DNA from: JACPHD01 sp964526325
Lineage (GTDB): Bacteria; Patescibacteriota; Patescibacteriia; Patescibacteriales; GWC2-42-12
Direction of reading: 5' to 3'
Assembly (NCBI GenBank): GCA_964526325.1
Contig: CAZGKM010000001.1
Location: forward strand, 1 to 64,000
Length of the DNA stretch: 64,000 nt
The notes beneath the pieces are model-generated. The model had not been told where the DNA came from and made no database searches. It worked only from the letters and a program-made list of their open reading frames with translations. The stretch's first letter is position 1. Every line of letters begins with the position of its first letter. A program made the position numbers and the translations under genes. Positions 56,431-64,000 of the stretch are shown piece by piece.

Positions 56431-58509
56431 TTATTTCTCTTTGCCGCCGATAATCTCTTCAGCTACATTTTTCGGCACCTCGGAATAATAAGCAAACTCC
56501 ATGCTATAGCTAGCTCTGCCCTGCGTCATTGATCTTAGCTGCGTAGCGTATCCGAACATTGCGGCCAAGGGAACTTTAGCTTTAATAAATTTAACATTGG
56601 CGCGGTCTCCCATTTCTTCGATTTGCGCTCTTTTTGAATTAAGGTCGCCAATTACTTCACCCATAAATTCTTCCGGCGTTACCGCTTCAACTTTCATAAT
56701 CGGCTCCAAAATAACCGGCGATGCTTTACGGCAAGCTTCCTGAAATGCCATAGAGCCGGCAATCTTAAAGGCCGCTTCCGAAGAATCAACTTCATGGTAA
56801 GAACCTTCAAATACGGTTACCTTAACATCAACTATGGAATAACCGGCTAAAATACCTTTATCCAAAGCTTCTTTTACGCCTTTTTCAATTGCCGGTATAT
56901 ATTCACGCGGAATTGAACCGCCCTTGACTTCATCAAGAAATTCAAAACCTTTGCCGGTTTCGTTCGGTTCAACTTTAAGCCAGCAATGGCCGTATTGGCC
57001 GCGCCCGCCCGATTGTTTAATATATTTTCCTTCGGCTTCAGCCGATTTTTTGATGGTTTCGCGATAAGCCACTTGCGGCTTACCGACATTAGCTTCAACC
57101 TTAAATTCACGCTTCATTCGGTCAACGATTATGTCTAAATGGAGTTCCCCCATGCCGGCGATAATAGTCTGCATGGTTTCTTCATCGCTTCTTACCCTAA
57201 AAGTCGGATCTTCTTCGGCCAATTTTGATAAAGCCATGCCCATCTTTTCCTGATCGGCCTTGGTTTTTGGCTCAATAGCGATAGATATAACCGTTTCGGG
57301 AAAAGTAATTGATTCTAAAACCAACGGCCTGTTTTCATCGCACAAAGTATTGCCGGTAGTCGTGGCTTTTAAACCGATGGCGGCGGCAATTTCTCCGGAA
57401 TAAACTTCCTGGACTTCTTCACGATGGTTGGCATGCATCCTGACAATACGGCCGATTCTTTCGCGGTTACCGGTAGTAGTATTTAAAACATAAGAGCCTG
57501 ATTGCAAAACTCCGCTATAAACTCTGATAAAACAAAGTTTGCCTACGTATGGATCGGTGGCAATTTTAAAAGCTAAGGCCGCGAAAGGTTCGGAATCGGA
57601 CGGTTTAACTTCGGTAATCTTTTCTTTATCATCAGGGCTAAAACCGGTAATAACCGGCACATCCAACGGCGAAGGCAAATATTCAACTACCGCGTCGAGC
57701 AAAGACTGTACGCCTTTATTTTTTAAAGCGCTGCCGCAAAGCACCGGTACAATTTTATTATTAATAACGGCTTGGCGCAAAACTCTTTTTAAATCCTCGT
57801 TGGCGATTTCTTCGCCGGCCAAATATTTATTCATCAAGGTTTCATCATTATCGGCTATAGCTTCAATTAATTTTGACCGATATTCTTCGGCTTTTTCTTT
57901 CATATCATCCGGAATCTCGCGATCTTCCCATTTAGTGCCAAGCTCATCCAGAAAAAAACGCGCCCTTCTTTCGAATAAATCGATTATGCCTAAAAATTGA
58001 TCTTCAGCGCCAATCGGCAGCTGAATCGGATGAGCATGTTTAGTTAATCTTTTATAAATTGATTCCAGGTCGGCATAAAAATTCGCTCCCGTGCGATCCA
58101 TCTTATTGATAAAAGCGATGCGAGGTACGTTGTATTTATCCGCCTGGTGCCAAACCGTTTCTGATTGAGGTTCTACTCCGGCTACGCCGTCAAAAACCAC
58201 TACGCCGCCGTCCAAGACCCTAAGGGAGCGCTCTACTTCGGCCGTAAAATCAACGTGTCCGGGCGTATCAATCAAATTAATCCGGCAATCTTTCCAAAAA
58301 CAAGTAGTGGCGGCGCTGGTAATAGTAATGCCGCGTTCGCGTTCCTGCTCCATCCAATCCATTTCGGCCGCACCTTCGTGCACTTCGCCGATTTTATGCT
58401 TTTTACCGGTATAAAATAAAATACGCTCGCTAACCGTAGTTTTGCCGGCGTCAATATGGGCGATAATGCCGATATTTCTGGTTTTTTCCAACGAATATTC
58501 TCTGGGCAT
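56431..58509 (-). CDS. fusA: Elongation factor G (692 aa)
   Basis: G domain (IAHIDAGKTTVSERILFYTG, DTPGHVDFTAEVERSLRVLD, NKMDRTGANF) plus domains II-V (RVYSGVLQSGSYVLNTTTGN; GMGELHLDIIVDRMKREF; VTPEEFMGEVIGDLNSKRAQ). Full length. Drives translocation. Confidence 0.98.
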   Translation of the reverse strand: MPREYSLEKTRNIGIIAHIDAGKTTVSERILFYTGKKHKIGEVHEGAAEMDWMEQERERGITITSAATTCFWKDCRINLIDTPGHVDFTAEVERSLRVLDGGVVVFDGVAGVEPQSETVWHQADKYNVPRIAFINKMDRTGANFYADLESIYKRLTKHAHPIQLPIGAEDQFLGIIDLFERRARFFLDELGTKWEDREIPDDMKEKAEEYRSKLIEAIADNDETLMNKYLAGEEIANEDLKRVLRQAVINNKIVPVLCGSALKNKGVQSLLDAVVEYLPSPLDVPVITGFSPDDKEKITEVKPSDSEPFAALAFKIATDPYVGKLCFIRVYSGVLQSGSYVLNTTTGNRERIGRIVRMHANHREEVQEVYSGEIAAAIGLKATTTGNTLCDENRPLVLESITFPETVISIAIEPKTKADQEKMGMALSKLAEEDPTFRVRSDEETMQTIIAGMGELHLDIIVDRMKREFKVEANVGKPQVAYRETIKKSAEAEGKYIKQSGGRGQYGHCWLKVEPNETGKGFEFLDEVKGGSIPREYIPAIEKGVKEALDKGILAGYSIVDVKVTVFEGSYHEVDSSEAAFKIAGSMAFQEACRKASPVILEPIMKVEAVTPEEFMGEVIGDLNSKRAQIEEMGDRANVKFIKAKVPLAAMFGYATQLRSMTQGRASYSMEFAYYSEVPKNVAEEIIGGKEK

Positions 58510-58558
58510 AATAAAAAAATTTCTAATTTATAAATTTTTAGGAATTAAAAATACAAAA

Positions 58559-58768
58559 TTATTTTAAATTATTTTGTACTTCCAAATTATTTTTTTCCAA
58601 ACTATTGTTTATATTTTCTATATCTTCTACCGCCTGATTTTTTATTTCTTTGCTTTGCTCAACTTGACCCTTCCGGTTCGTTATTCCAAGCGCGATAACG
58701 GCGATTATTAAAATTGCAATTATAATAATTATTAAGCCAAAACCTTTTTGTTTATAATTCAAAGCCAT
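58559..58768 (-). CDS. Short membrane protein, pilin-like N-terminus (69 aa)
   Basis: The opening MALNYKQKGFGLIIIIIAIL IIAVIALG resembles a type IV prepilin leader: basic residues, then G-F-G-L-I and about 20 hydrophobic residues, but without the usual Glu5. The soluble tail of about 40 residues is rich in Glu/Asn/Lys. It is 2 nt from the rpsG stop, so is presumably co-transcribed with the str operon. It may be an anchored small protein rather than a true pilin; function unknown. Confidence 0.55.
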   Translation of the reverse strand: MALNYKQKGFGLIIIIIAILIIAVIALGITNRKGQVEQSKEIKNQAVEDIENINNSLEKNNLEVQNNLK

Positions 58769-58770
58769 AT

Positions 58771-59238
58771 TTATCTGGAAAAATGTGCAAACGCTTTATT
58801 GGCTTCGGCCATGCGGTGGACTTCAGCTCTTTTTTTGACGGCCGTGCCTTCGCCTTTGGCCGCATCAAGAATTTCTATGGATAATTTTTCTGCCATTGAC
58901 TTGCCTTTCCTGGCGCGAGCCGCATTAATAATCCAGCGGCAGCCTAAATTAAAACGGCGCTCACCCCTAACTTGATGCGGAATCTGATAATTAGCGCCGC
59001 CGATGCGACGTCCGCGAATTTCTAAGAGCGGGCTAACCTGCTTTAAAGCCTTATTAAAAACATGTCTAGGATCTTGCTTTGTCGTCTCTTTAATAAGATC
59101 CAGGCAATTATAAACAATTTTTTGCGCAACGGTCTTTTTGCCGCGCTCCATTATATAATTAATAAACTTGGCGATATCAGGATCGTTATATTTTACGTCA
59201 ACTTGTATTTTTCTTTTTGAGACTGGTTTTCCTCTCAT
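58771..59238 (-). CDS. rpsG: 30S ribosomal protein S7 (155 aa)
   Basis: KYNDPDIAKFINYIMERGKK, ALKQVSPLLEIRGRRIGGAN and RWIINAARARKGKSMAEKLS are typical. The start ATG (59238) lies at the edge of the N gap; its first 18 codons are duplicated on the far side of the gap (59340-59394). Full length. Confidence 0.96.
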   Translation of the reverse strand: MRGKPVSKRKIQVDVKYNDPDIAKFINYIMERGKKTVAQKIVYNCLDLIKETTKQDPRHVFNKALKQVSPLLEIRGRRIGGANYQIPHQVRGERRFNLGCRWIINAARARKGKSMAEKLSIEILDAAKGEGTAVKKRAEVHRMAEANKAFAHFSR

Positions 59239-59239
59239 A

Positions 59240-59339
59240 NNNNNNNNNNNNNNNNNNNNNNNNNNNNNNNNNNNNNNNNNNNNNNNNNNNNNNNNNNNNN
59301 NNNNNNNNNNNNNNNNNNNNNNNNNNNNNNNNNNNNNNN
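59240..59339. other. Scaffold gap (100 N) with an exact 55-bp duplication
   Basis: The 55 bp before (59185-59239) and after (59340-59394) the Ns are identical, as at the ruvX gap. The Ns and one copy should be removed; the rpsG start and the rpsL-rpsG spacer then run together normally. Confidence 0.93.
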
Positions 59340-59397
59340 GTTATATTTTACGTCAACTTGTATTTTTCTTTTTGAGACTGGTTTTCCTCTCATAAAT

Positions 59398-59431
59398 TCA
59401 TTATTTTACTTGATATATTATATTTTTTGAA
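59398..59431. repeat. Partial copy of the dispersed intergenic repeat
   Basis: ATTATTTTACTTGATATATT followed by ATATTTTTTGAAAA matches the middle of the full repeat at 26369-26479 (26407-26442). It lies in the rpsL-rpsG spacer beside the gap. Confidence 0.55.
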
Positions 59432-59435
59432 AAAA

Positions 59436-59855
59436 TTAACCTTTTGGCGTTTTCGCTCCGTAGCAGCTGCGGCTTTGCCTTCGTCCTTCAACTCCCTGGG
59501 TATCGTAAACGCCGCGGATTATTTTATACCTGACACCTGGCAAATCTTTGGTTTTTCCGCCTTTTAACAAAACAATGGAGTGCTCTTGCAAATTATGGCC
59601 GATGCCGGGAATGTAAGCGGTTACTTCCATGCCGTTTGACAATCTAACGCGGGCGATTTTTCTTAAGGCTGAGTTAGGCTTTTTCGGCGTAGTCGTAGTT
59701 ACCTTTAAACAAACTCCGCGCTTAAAAGGAGCTCCCTTGGATAATTCGGTTCTTTTTCTATGCAAAGTATCCAGCGTTGACTGCAGCGCCGGCGATTTGG
59801 TTTTGGCTTTGTATGACTTTCTACCTTTGCGGACTAATTGATTGAATGTTGGCAT
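59436..59855 (-). CDS. rpsL: 30S ribosomal protein S12 (139 aa)
   Basis: PTFNQLVRKGRKSYKAKTKS, KVTTTTPKKPNSALRKIARV and the decoding loop LLKGGKTKDLPGVRYKIIRG are present. The conserved lysines of the decoding face are intact. First gene of the leftward str-S10-spc cluster; a small hairpin CCCGAAGCTTCGGG lies upstream at about 59902. Confidence 0.97.
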   Translation of the reverse strand: MPTFNQLVRKGRKSYKAKTKSPALQSTLDTLHRKRTELSKGAPFKRGVCLKVTTTTPKKPNSALRKIARVRLSNGMEVTAYIPGIGHNLQEHSIVLLKGGKTKDLPGVRYKIIRGVYDTQGVEGRRQSRSCYGAKTPKG

Positions 59856-60077
59856 ATTAAAATTATAAATTTTTCTAAATTCGTTTATAACTAAAACAAA
59901 CCCCGAAGCTTCGGGATGTGTAAAACTTAATTACTTATATTAATTTAACACAAGGAATAAAAACGGTCAAGAGGCAGTAAAAATACCTAAAAACTCTTTT
60001 TATTCAAGCTAAAAAACAATTTTATATTCGCCAATACCACAACTTATGACAATTTAACTCATGATCAAAAGATTTAC

Positions 60078-60698
60078 TTAAATTCCCACAATCAGCTTAA
60101 ATAAAAAATTTATAACCGGTATGATTAGAGAAAAACCGAATAAAATGAAAAGTAAAACGAGGGCAAAACCGAATTGCTCTAATTTTAAAAAATTCATCTG
60201 CCAATCATAAGGCAAAAACGGCATCAACACTTTTGAGCCGTCCAGTGGCGGAATAGGCAGAAGATTCAACACCATTAAAAATATATTTAAATATACTATT
60301 ATTTGGAATAAACCGATTAATACAAGATTAAATGATATTAAATAACCGGAAAAAAATCTCAATAATAAGCCAAAAAACAAGGCTATCGCAAAATTTGACA
60401 ATGGGCCGGCCAGAGCCACTTTAGCTGAGCCATATTTTTGATCCCGTAAATTATAGGGATTAAATGGCACGGGCTTAGCGTAACCGAATAAAAAAGGCAT
60501 TTTAGTGATCACAAGCATAAAAGGCAAAATAATTGAGCCCCAAATATCTATATGAGGTATTGGATTAATGGTTAATCTTCCCGCATCCTTCGCGGTTGGA
60601 TCGCCTAAGTAATTCGCCATCCAACCGTGCATATATTCATGGATGATTACCGAAAAAATTAATACGATAATTTGAAATATTATTAATTGCGATTCCAT
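60078..60698 (-). CDS. Site-2-type intramembrane metalloprotease, M50 (206 aa)
   Basis: Zinc motif HEYMH in VIIHEYMHGWMANYLGDPTA (about 16-35), second motif NLLPIPPLDGSKVL (about 145) with the Asp ligand, and five to six hydrophobic helices. No PDZ domain, as in the compact YwhC/Rip-like subgroup. It cuts membrane proteins within the bilayer, possibly anti-sigma factors such as a DUF5667 protein; that link is speculative. Confidence 0.92.
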   Translation of the reverse strand: MESQLIIFQIIVLIFSVIIHEYMHGWMANYLGDPTAKDAGRLTINPIPHIDIWGSIILPFMLVITKMPFLFGYAKPVPFNPYNLRDQKYGSAKVALAGPLSNFAIALFFGLLLRFFSGYLISFNLVLIGLFQIIVYLNIFLMVLNLLPIPPLDGSKVLMPFLPYDWQMNFLKLEQFGFALVLLFILFGFSLIIPVINFLFKLIVGI

Positions 60699-60769
60699 AA
60701 ATACATAATTTAATAATTGAAAATTATTTGAAAATTGAGATTTGAAAATTACTTATATCTTACCATATC

Positions 60770-60798
60770 TTGCTTTTTACTTCAAAAGCTGTTAGTAT
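60770..60798 (+). promoter_or_regulatory. Sigma-70-type promoter of rpmB
   Basis: -35 TTGCTT (60770-60775) and -10 TAGTAT (60793-60798) with a 17-bp spacer, 34 nt before the rpmB start. The M50 protease gene diverges from it. Confidence 0.55.
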
Positions 60799-60831
60799 GA
60801 AATTATTAAAAAATAATTAAACAAAATTTGT

Positions 60832-61011
60832 ATGGCAAAAAGATGCGATGTTTGCGGACGAGGTTCGACTAAAGACGCCTCCCGATCCCACTCTAATATC
60901 AAAACCATTAAAAGGCAATTTATAAATCTCCAGGTAAAAAAAATAGACGGAAAAAATATGGTCGTCTGCGCTAAATGCATTAAGACGATGGCGAAAGTTA
61001 AAAAGGTTTAG
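60832..61011 (+). CDS. rpmB: 50S ribosomal protein L28 (59 aa)
   Basis: A rightward short gene among leftward ones: MAKRCDVCGRGSTKDASRSH, SNIKTIKRQFINLQVKKIDG, and a C-terminal VVCAKCIKTMAKVKKV. Both CxxC pairs (CDVC, CAKC) form the zinc-binding version of L28. It is monocistronic, with a promoter 34 nt upstream and a bidirectional terminator after it. Confidence 0.93.
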   Translation: MAKRCDVCGRGSTKDASRSHSNIKTIKRQFINLQVKKIDGKNMVVCAKCIKTMAKVKKV

Positions 61012-61029
61012 CCTATTATTTTTTTAGAT

Positions 61030-61085
61030 ACATAAAAACGCCCCGCCCTGCCCCGCAATATGCGGGGCGGGGCGGGACGTTTTTA
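61030..61085. terminator. Bidirectional terminator between rpmB and the AI-2E gene
   Basis: AAAAACG...CGTTTTT flank a long GC stem (CCCGCCCTGCCCCGC, a short AATAT-containing loop, then GCGGGGCGGGGCGGG). It has A/T runs on both sides, so it serves the convergent rpmB and AI-2E-family genes. The CCCCGCA...TGCGGGG core matches the palindromes inserted in the tRNA-Thr copy. Confidence 0.85.
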
Positions 61086-61091
61086 AATCTA

Positions 61092-62177
61092 TTATTTGAT
61101 CTCTTTTTTATCACTGTCGTTCGTAATATAAAAATAAATATGCATCAGGGCGAAAAGCAGACTTAAAATAATCGGGCCCAAAATAAAGCCGACCGGTCCG
61201 AATAAAATCAATCCGCCGAAAACTGAAAAAAGTGTTAATAAAGGATGCAGTTTCATACCGCGCCCGATAAGCTTCGGACCTAAAAAATTATCTATCAAAC
61301 CGACGGCTAGCGCCCCCCAAAGTAGCAAGCCGACCGCGGAAAATACCTGCCCGCTGACAAACATTAAAATAACCGCCGGTACAAAAACCAGAGAGGTGCC
61401 CAGACTCGGAACCAGGGCCGCTATACAGGCAGCCGCTCCCCAAAGGATAGCGTTAGGCACGCCAAAAATCATAAAGCCAATAGTGGTTAAGAAGCCTTGT
61501 ATAAAAGCCAGCGTGAAACTGCCTTTAACAACCGAACTGATGGCTAACTCCAATTTATCCAAAATCATCTGGTCGTCAAGATCGGCTAAGGGGCTATAAT
61601 CTATAACCGCTTGCTTTAATTTATGGCCATCTTTAAGTAAATAATAAAATGAAACCAAAAAAATAAAAAAAGAAACAAAGATACTGGCAAAATTAGAAAA
61701 TAAACCGCCCAAATTATTTAAAAGCCAGCTTAAGCCCTCTTTAAAATACTGTCCGAAATCAATGGAAAACGCCGGCGGCAGAAGAAAATAATGGCGAATA
61801 TTTTCTGACAAACTGTTAAATATATTTATAAAATTATCTTTACCGCCGCCGTCTACCATGGAAATGTAAAGCTGGCGCAACTCATCTATAATTCTTACGC
61901 CTAAAAAAATTAGCGGAGTTAATATAATAACCGCCACGGCAACAGCCGTCAGCGCGGCTGCCAAGCCTTCGTGATTAAAAGAATACTTTAATATCTTGCG
62001 ATAAAGAGGCTGAAAGACTACCGTGAAAACCACAGCTAAAATAAAAACTGAAGCAAACGGCCGTAAAACATAAAATGACAAAACTAAAGTTACGATCAGC
62101 AAAACCAGCAAAAAATAAAATTGCGGTTTTTGATTTTTTGCATCGTTAGAAATTTTTACCTCGTTTGAAATTTTCAT
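61092..62177 (-). CDS. AI-2E/PerM-family membrane protein (361 aa)
   Basis: About eight hydrophobic helices with the PerM pattern: LVLSFYVLRPFASVFILAVV, ILTPLIFLGVRIIDELRQLY, FLVSFYYLLKDGHKLKQAVI, LAFIQGFLTTIGFMIFGVPN, and GPKLIGRGMKLHPLLTLFSV followed by FGPVGFILGPIILSLLFALM. Members are annotated as exporters of small molecules or Na+/H+ antiporters; the substrate here is unknown. It starts 9 nt after the end of the P-type ATPase gene. Confidence 0.9.
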   Translation of the reverse strand: MKISNEVKISNDAKNQKPQFYFLLVLLIVTLVLSFYVLRPFASVFILAVVFTVVFQPLYRKILKYSFNHEGLAAALTAVAVAVIILTPLIFLGVRIIDELRQLYISMVDGGGKDNFINIFNSLSENIRHYFLLPPAFSIDFGQYFKEGLSWLLNNLGGLFSNFASIFVSFFIFLVSFYYLLKDGHKLKQAVIDYSPLADLDDQMILDKLELAISSVVKGSFTLAFIQGFLTTIGFMIFGVPNAILWGAAACIAALVPSLGTSLVFVPAVILMFVSGQVFSAVGLLLWGALAVGLIDNFLGPKLIGRGMKLHPLLTLFSVFGGLILFGPVGFILGPIILSLLFALMHIYFYITNDSDKKEIK

Positions 62178-62186
62178 ATATATATT

Positions 62187-64000
62187 TTAAATTTTAGTTA
62201 ATTTTCTTCGATAAAAAAACTTTCTTACTTCTTCGACAAATATTACAGAAGCCGCGACAGGTATAATAGTCAGCCAGTCGGATAATTCCAAAGGAACTGT
62301 CCGCATAATTTTTTGCATTGCCGGATTATATACGACTAAAAGCTGCAAAGAAATAACAATTAATGTAGCGCCGACTAAAAATTTATTGGACAAAGGATTC
62401 GTCCGAAAAACCGATTTTCTCTCGGAACGGCAATTCCAGGCATTAAACCACTGAAATACTGCCAAGGTTGTTAGCGAGACTGTCCAGGCTTTAGCAAAAT
62501 CGGTTTCAAAACCCGCCGGCATAAATCCTTCCGCAGGCAAATACTGCCTAAAAAGATAAAGTGTCCCAATCGCCATGGGCAAAGCCATTATAACTATCCT
62601 TTTAGCCATTAACTCATCAACAATATATTTATTCGGCCGCTTGAATTTTTCCGATAAAAGCTTTTTCTCTTTCGGCTCCATGGCTAGAGCTACATCAAGA
62701 AAACCGTCGGTTACGAAATTGAGCCAGATAATATGCGCCGGCAATAATGGCAAAGGAAAACTAATAGCTAAAGCTCCGGCAATGGTTAAAACTTCTCCTA
62801 CATTGGTTGAAAATAGATAAAGAATAACTTTCTTTATAGTTTTATAAATACTCCTCCCCTCTTCAACGGCATAAACTATGTTGCTTAAATTATCGTCGAG
62901 CAGCACAATATCGGAAGCTTCTTTGGCTACTTCAGTGCCGATTCTGCCCATGGCAACGCCTAAATCGGCGGCCACGAGCGAAGGCGCATCATTAACCCCG
63001 TCTCCGGTCATGGCAATAATTTCTCCGCGCGCTTTATAGGCTTGAATAATTCTTAATTTATGATTCGGCGTAACTCTGGCAAAAACCGAACAGGCCGAAA
63101 TTTTTTCCTGCAAACTTCTGTCGTTTAAACCGTCAATCTCTTGACCGATTAAAACAGTATCGTTGGTATGATAGATACCGGCTTCTTTAGCGATTGAAAT
63201 CGCGGTATTTTTATGATCTCCAGTTATCATGACAACGCGGATATTGGCTGAAATTATCTTTTTAATGGCTTCAATTACTTCTAAACGAAGCGAATCTCTC
63301 ATGCCTAAAAATCCTACGAAAGTTAAATTATTAATTTCTTCAGCTTTTAAAATATCGCCTGGGTCGAAATTCACCGCTAAGGCCACTACCCTCATTCCCT
63401 TCTTTGACATTTCTAAAAATACCGATTCCAATTTTTCTTTTTCTTTATCCTTTAACGGAAAACTTTTACCGTCATGCCAATTTTTTTGGCAAAGTTTTAA
63501 AATTTCTTCGGGAGCGCCGGCCACGGCTAATAATTTTTTATCATCCACAAGATGCACCGTAGCATGATATTTAAGCTTATAATCAAAAGGCAAATCTACT
63601 ATAAGCGGTGATTCATTTTCTAATTGATCTTTATTAAAGCCGAGTTTTTGTCCGAAAATATTCATCGCCGCTTCGGTCGGATCGCCGGACACGCTCCATT
63701 GCTTGGAATTTTCATTAAACATAATGCGTGCGTCAGCGCAAAAAACGGCAATTTTACCGGCAAAAAAAAGTTTGGAATGATTAGGCAGACAAACCGCTTT
63801 TTCCTCAAATTTAATTTCACCCCTAGGATCATAGCCGACGCCACTGACTTCAAACATTTTACCGTCTAAATAAACTTTTTGCACTACCATTTCATTATTG
63901 GTGATTGTTCCGGTTTTATCTACCGCGATTATCCGCGCTTGGCCCAAAGCTTCAACCGCTTGCAGTTTTTTCACTAAAACATTCTGTTTGCTCATCCGCC
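62187..64000 (-). CDS. P-type cation-transporting ATPase, 5' end beyond the window (at least 604 aa)
   Basis: The visible part holds the phosphorylation motif DKTGTITN (about residue 26 of the visible frame), the nucleotide-binding domain, MITGDHKNTA, the hinge TGDGVNDAPSL, and the six C-terminal membrane helices with NFVTDGFLDVALAMEP. The spacing and C-terminal domain fit the type II (Ca2+- or Na+/K+-like) subgroup. The N-terminal actuator domain and first helices lie past 64000; the apparent Met at 63995 is internal. The exact ion is not deducible. Confidence 0.93.
   Translation of the reverse strand, partial: RMSKQNVLVKKLQAVEALGQARIIAVDKTGTITNNEMVVQKVYLDGKMFEVSGVGYDPRGEIKFEEKAVCLPNHSKLFFAGKIAVFCADARIMFNENSKQWSVSGDPTEAAMNIFGQKLGFNKDQLENESPLIVDLPFDYKLKYHATVHLVDDKKLLAVAGAPEEILKLCQKNWHDGKSFPLKDKEKEKLESVFLEMSKKGMRVVALAVNFDPGDILKAEEINNLTFVGFLGMRDSLRLEVIEAIKKIISANIRVVMITGDHKNTAISIAKEAGIYHTNDTVLIGQEIDGLNDRSLQEKISACSVFARVTPNHKLRIIQAYKARGEIIAMTGDGVNDAPSLVAADLGVAMGRIGTEVAKEASDIVLLDDNLSNIVYAVEEGRSIYKTIKKVILYLFSTNVGEVLTIAGALAISFPLPLLPAHIIWLNFVTDGFLDVALAMEPKEKKLLSEKFKRPNKYIVDELMAKRIVIMALPMAIGTLYLFRQYLPAEGFMPAGFETDFAKAWTVSLTTLAVFQWFNAWNCRSERKSVFRTNPLSNKFLVGATLIVISLQLLVVYNPAMQKIMRTVPLELSDWLTIIPVAASVIFVEEVRKFFYRRKLTKI

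Noticed and set aside
60792..60980. Leftward 62-codon open frame
   Set aside because: It is the antisense shadow of rpmB (60832-61011, plus strand), whose product is clearly L28.

Overview
The window looks like a chromosomal scaffold from an uncultivated Patescibacteria (CPR) bacterium, probably of the Parcubacteria type. The evidence is an A/T-rich genome whose ribosomal protein cluster has no L30 gene between S5 and L15, several S/L proteins with long lysine-rich or acidic extensions, an ECF sigma factor paired with a DUF5667 protein, a DUF5671 membrane protein, very large secreted repeat proteins, and TGA used as a normal stop codon (so not the UGA-Gly lineages). The lineage is inferred from gene content only; no rRNA gene is present. 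Three 100-N gaps occur. Two are flanked by exact 55-bp duplications and are almost certainly zero-length scaffolding joins. The third lies inside a dispersed repeat.

Layout. 1-16.3 kb is a surface and signalling region: an S-layer-like protein, an ECF sigma factor with its DUF5667 partner, an orphan sensor histidine kinase, a small HTH regulator behind two perfect palindromes, a 2,236-residue secreted Ig/carboxypeptidase-regulatory-repeat protein, and HU. The intergenic DNA here is unusually rich in nested palindromes and hairpins. 16.5-26.1 kb is an AT-rich accessory island ending against tRNA-Trp. It holds a HigBA-like toxin-antitoxin pair, three consecutive genes that all start with the same double-CxxC zinc ribbon (one an HtrA-like protease with TPRs), a SecDF-P1-head/parvulin fusion, small regulators and a large serine recombinase. 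Exact inverted repeats of 122 bp and 79 bp bound its segments. Between them lies a mosaic of exactly abutting fragments of the recombinase gene.

26.1-27.4 kb is a tRNA neighbourhood (Trp, Tyr, Thr) with rpmG and a desulfoferrodoxin. A complete tRNA-Tyr gene sits inside the anticodon loop of a second, split tRNA-Tyr gene, and next to the intact tRNA-Thr is a decayed copy interrupted by GC palindromes. 27.4-39.8 kb holds housekeeping genes: lower glycolysis (fba, tpiA), a D,D-carboxypeptidase, scpA/scpB, a YbaK-type deacylase, aspS and recO. It also contains a distinct block with strong Shine-Dalgarno sites: pyrF, a 44-codon small ORF, pyrE and two small cysteine-rich paralogs.

39.8-59.9 kb is the str-S10-spc supercluster, transcribed entirely leftwards from rpsL to secY, followed by a terminator and then an unknown gene, adk, map, ruvX and recO. 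The str part has two extra genes inserted: a pilin-like short membrane protein between rpsG and fusA, and a Phd-like unknown protein between fusA and tuf. 60-64 kb holds an M50 site-2 protease, the rightward rpmB gene, an AI-2E/PerM transporter and a P-type cation ATPase cut by the window end.

The most unusual features are the abundance and architecture of palindromic elements. One family has a conserved closing stem (ACCCC-GTTAAAT pairing with ATTTAAC-GGGGT) and unrelated, directly abutting inner hairpins, and it occurs in the leaders of surface, sigma-factor and ribosomal genes. A second, CCTGCC...GGCAGG, sits in intergenic DNA, inside two coding sequences and at the breakpoints of the split tRNA.
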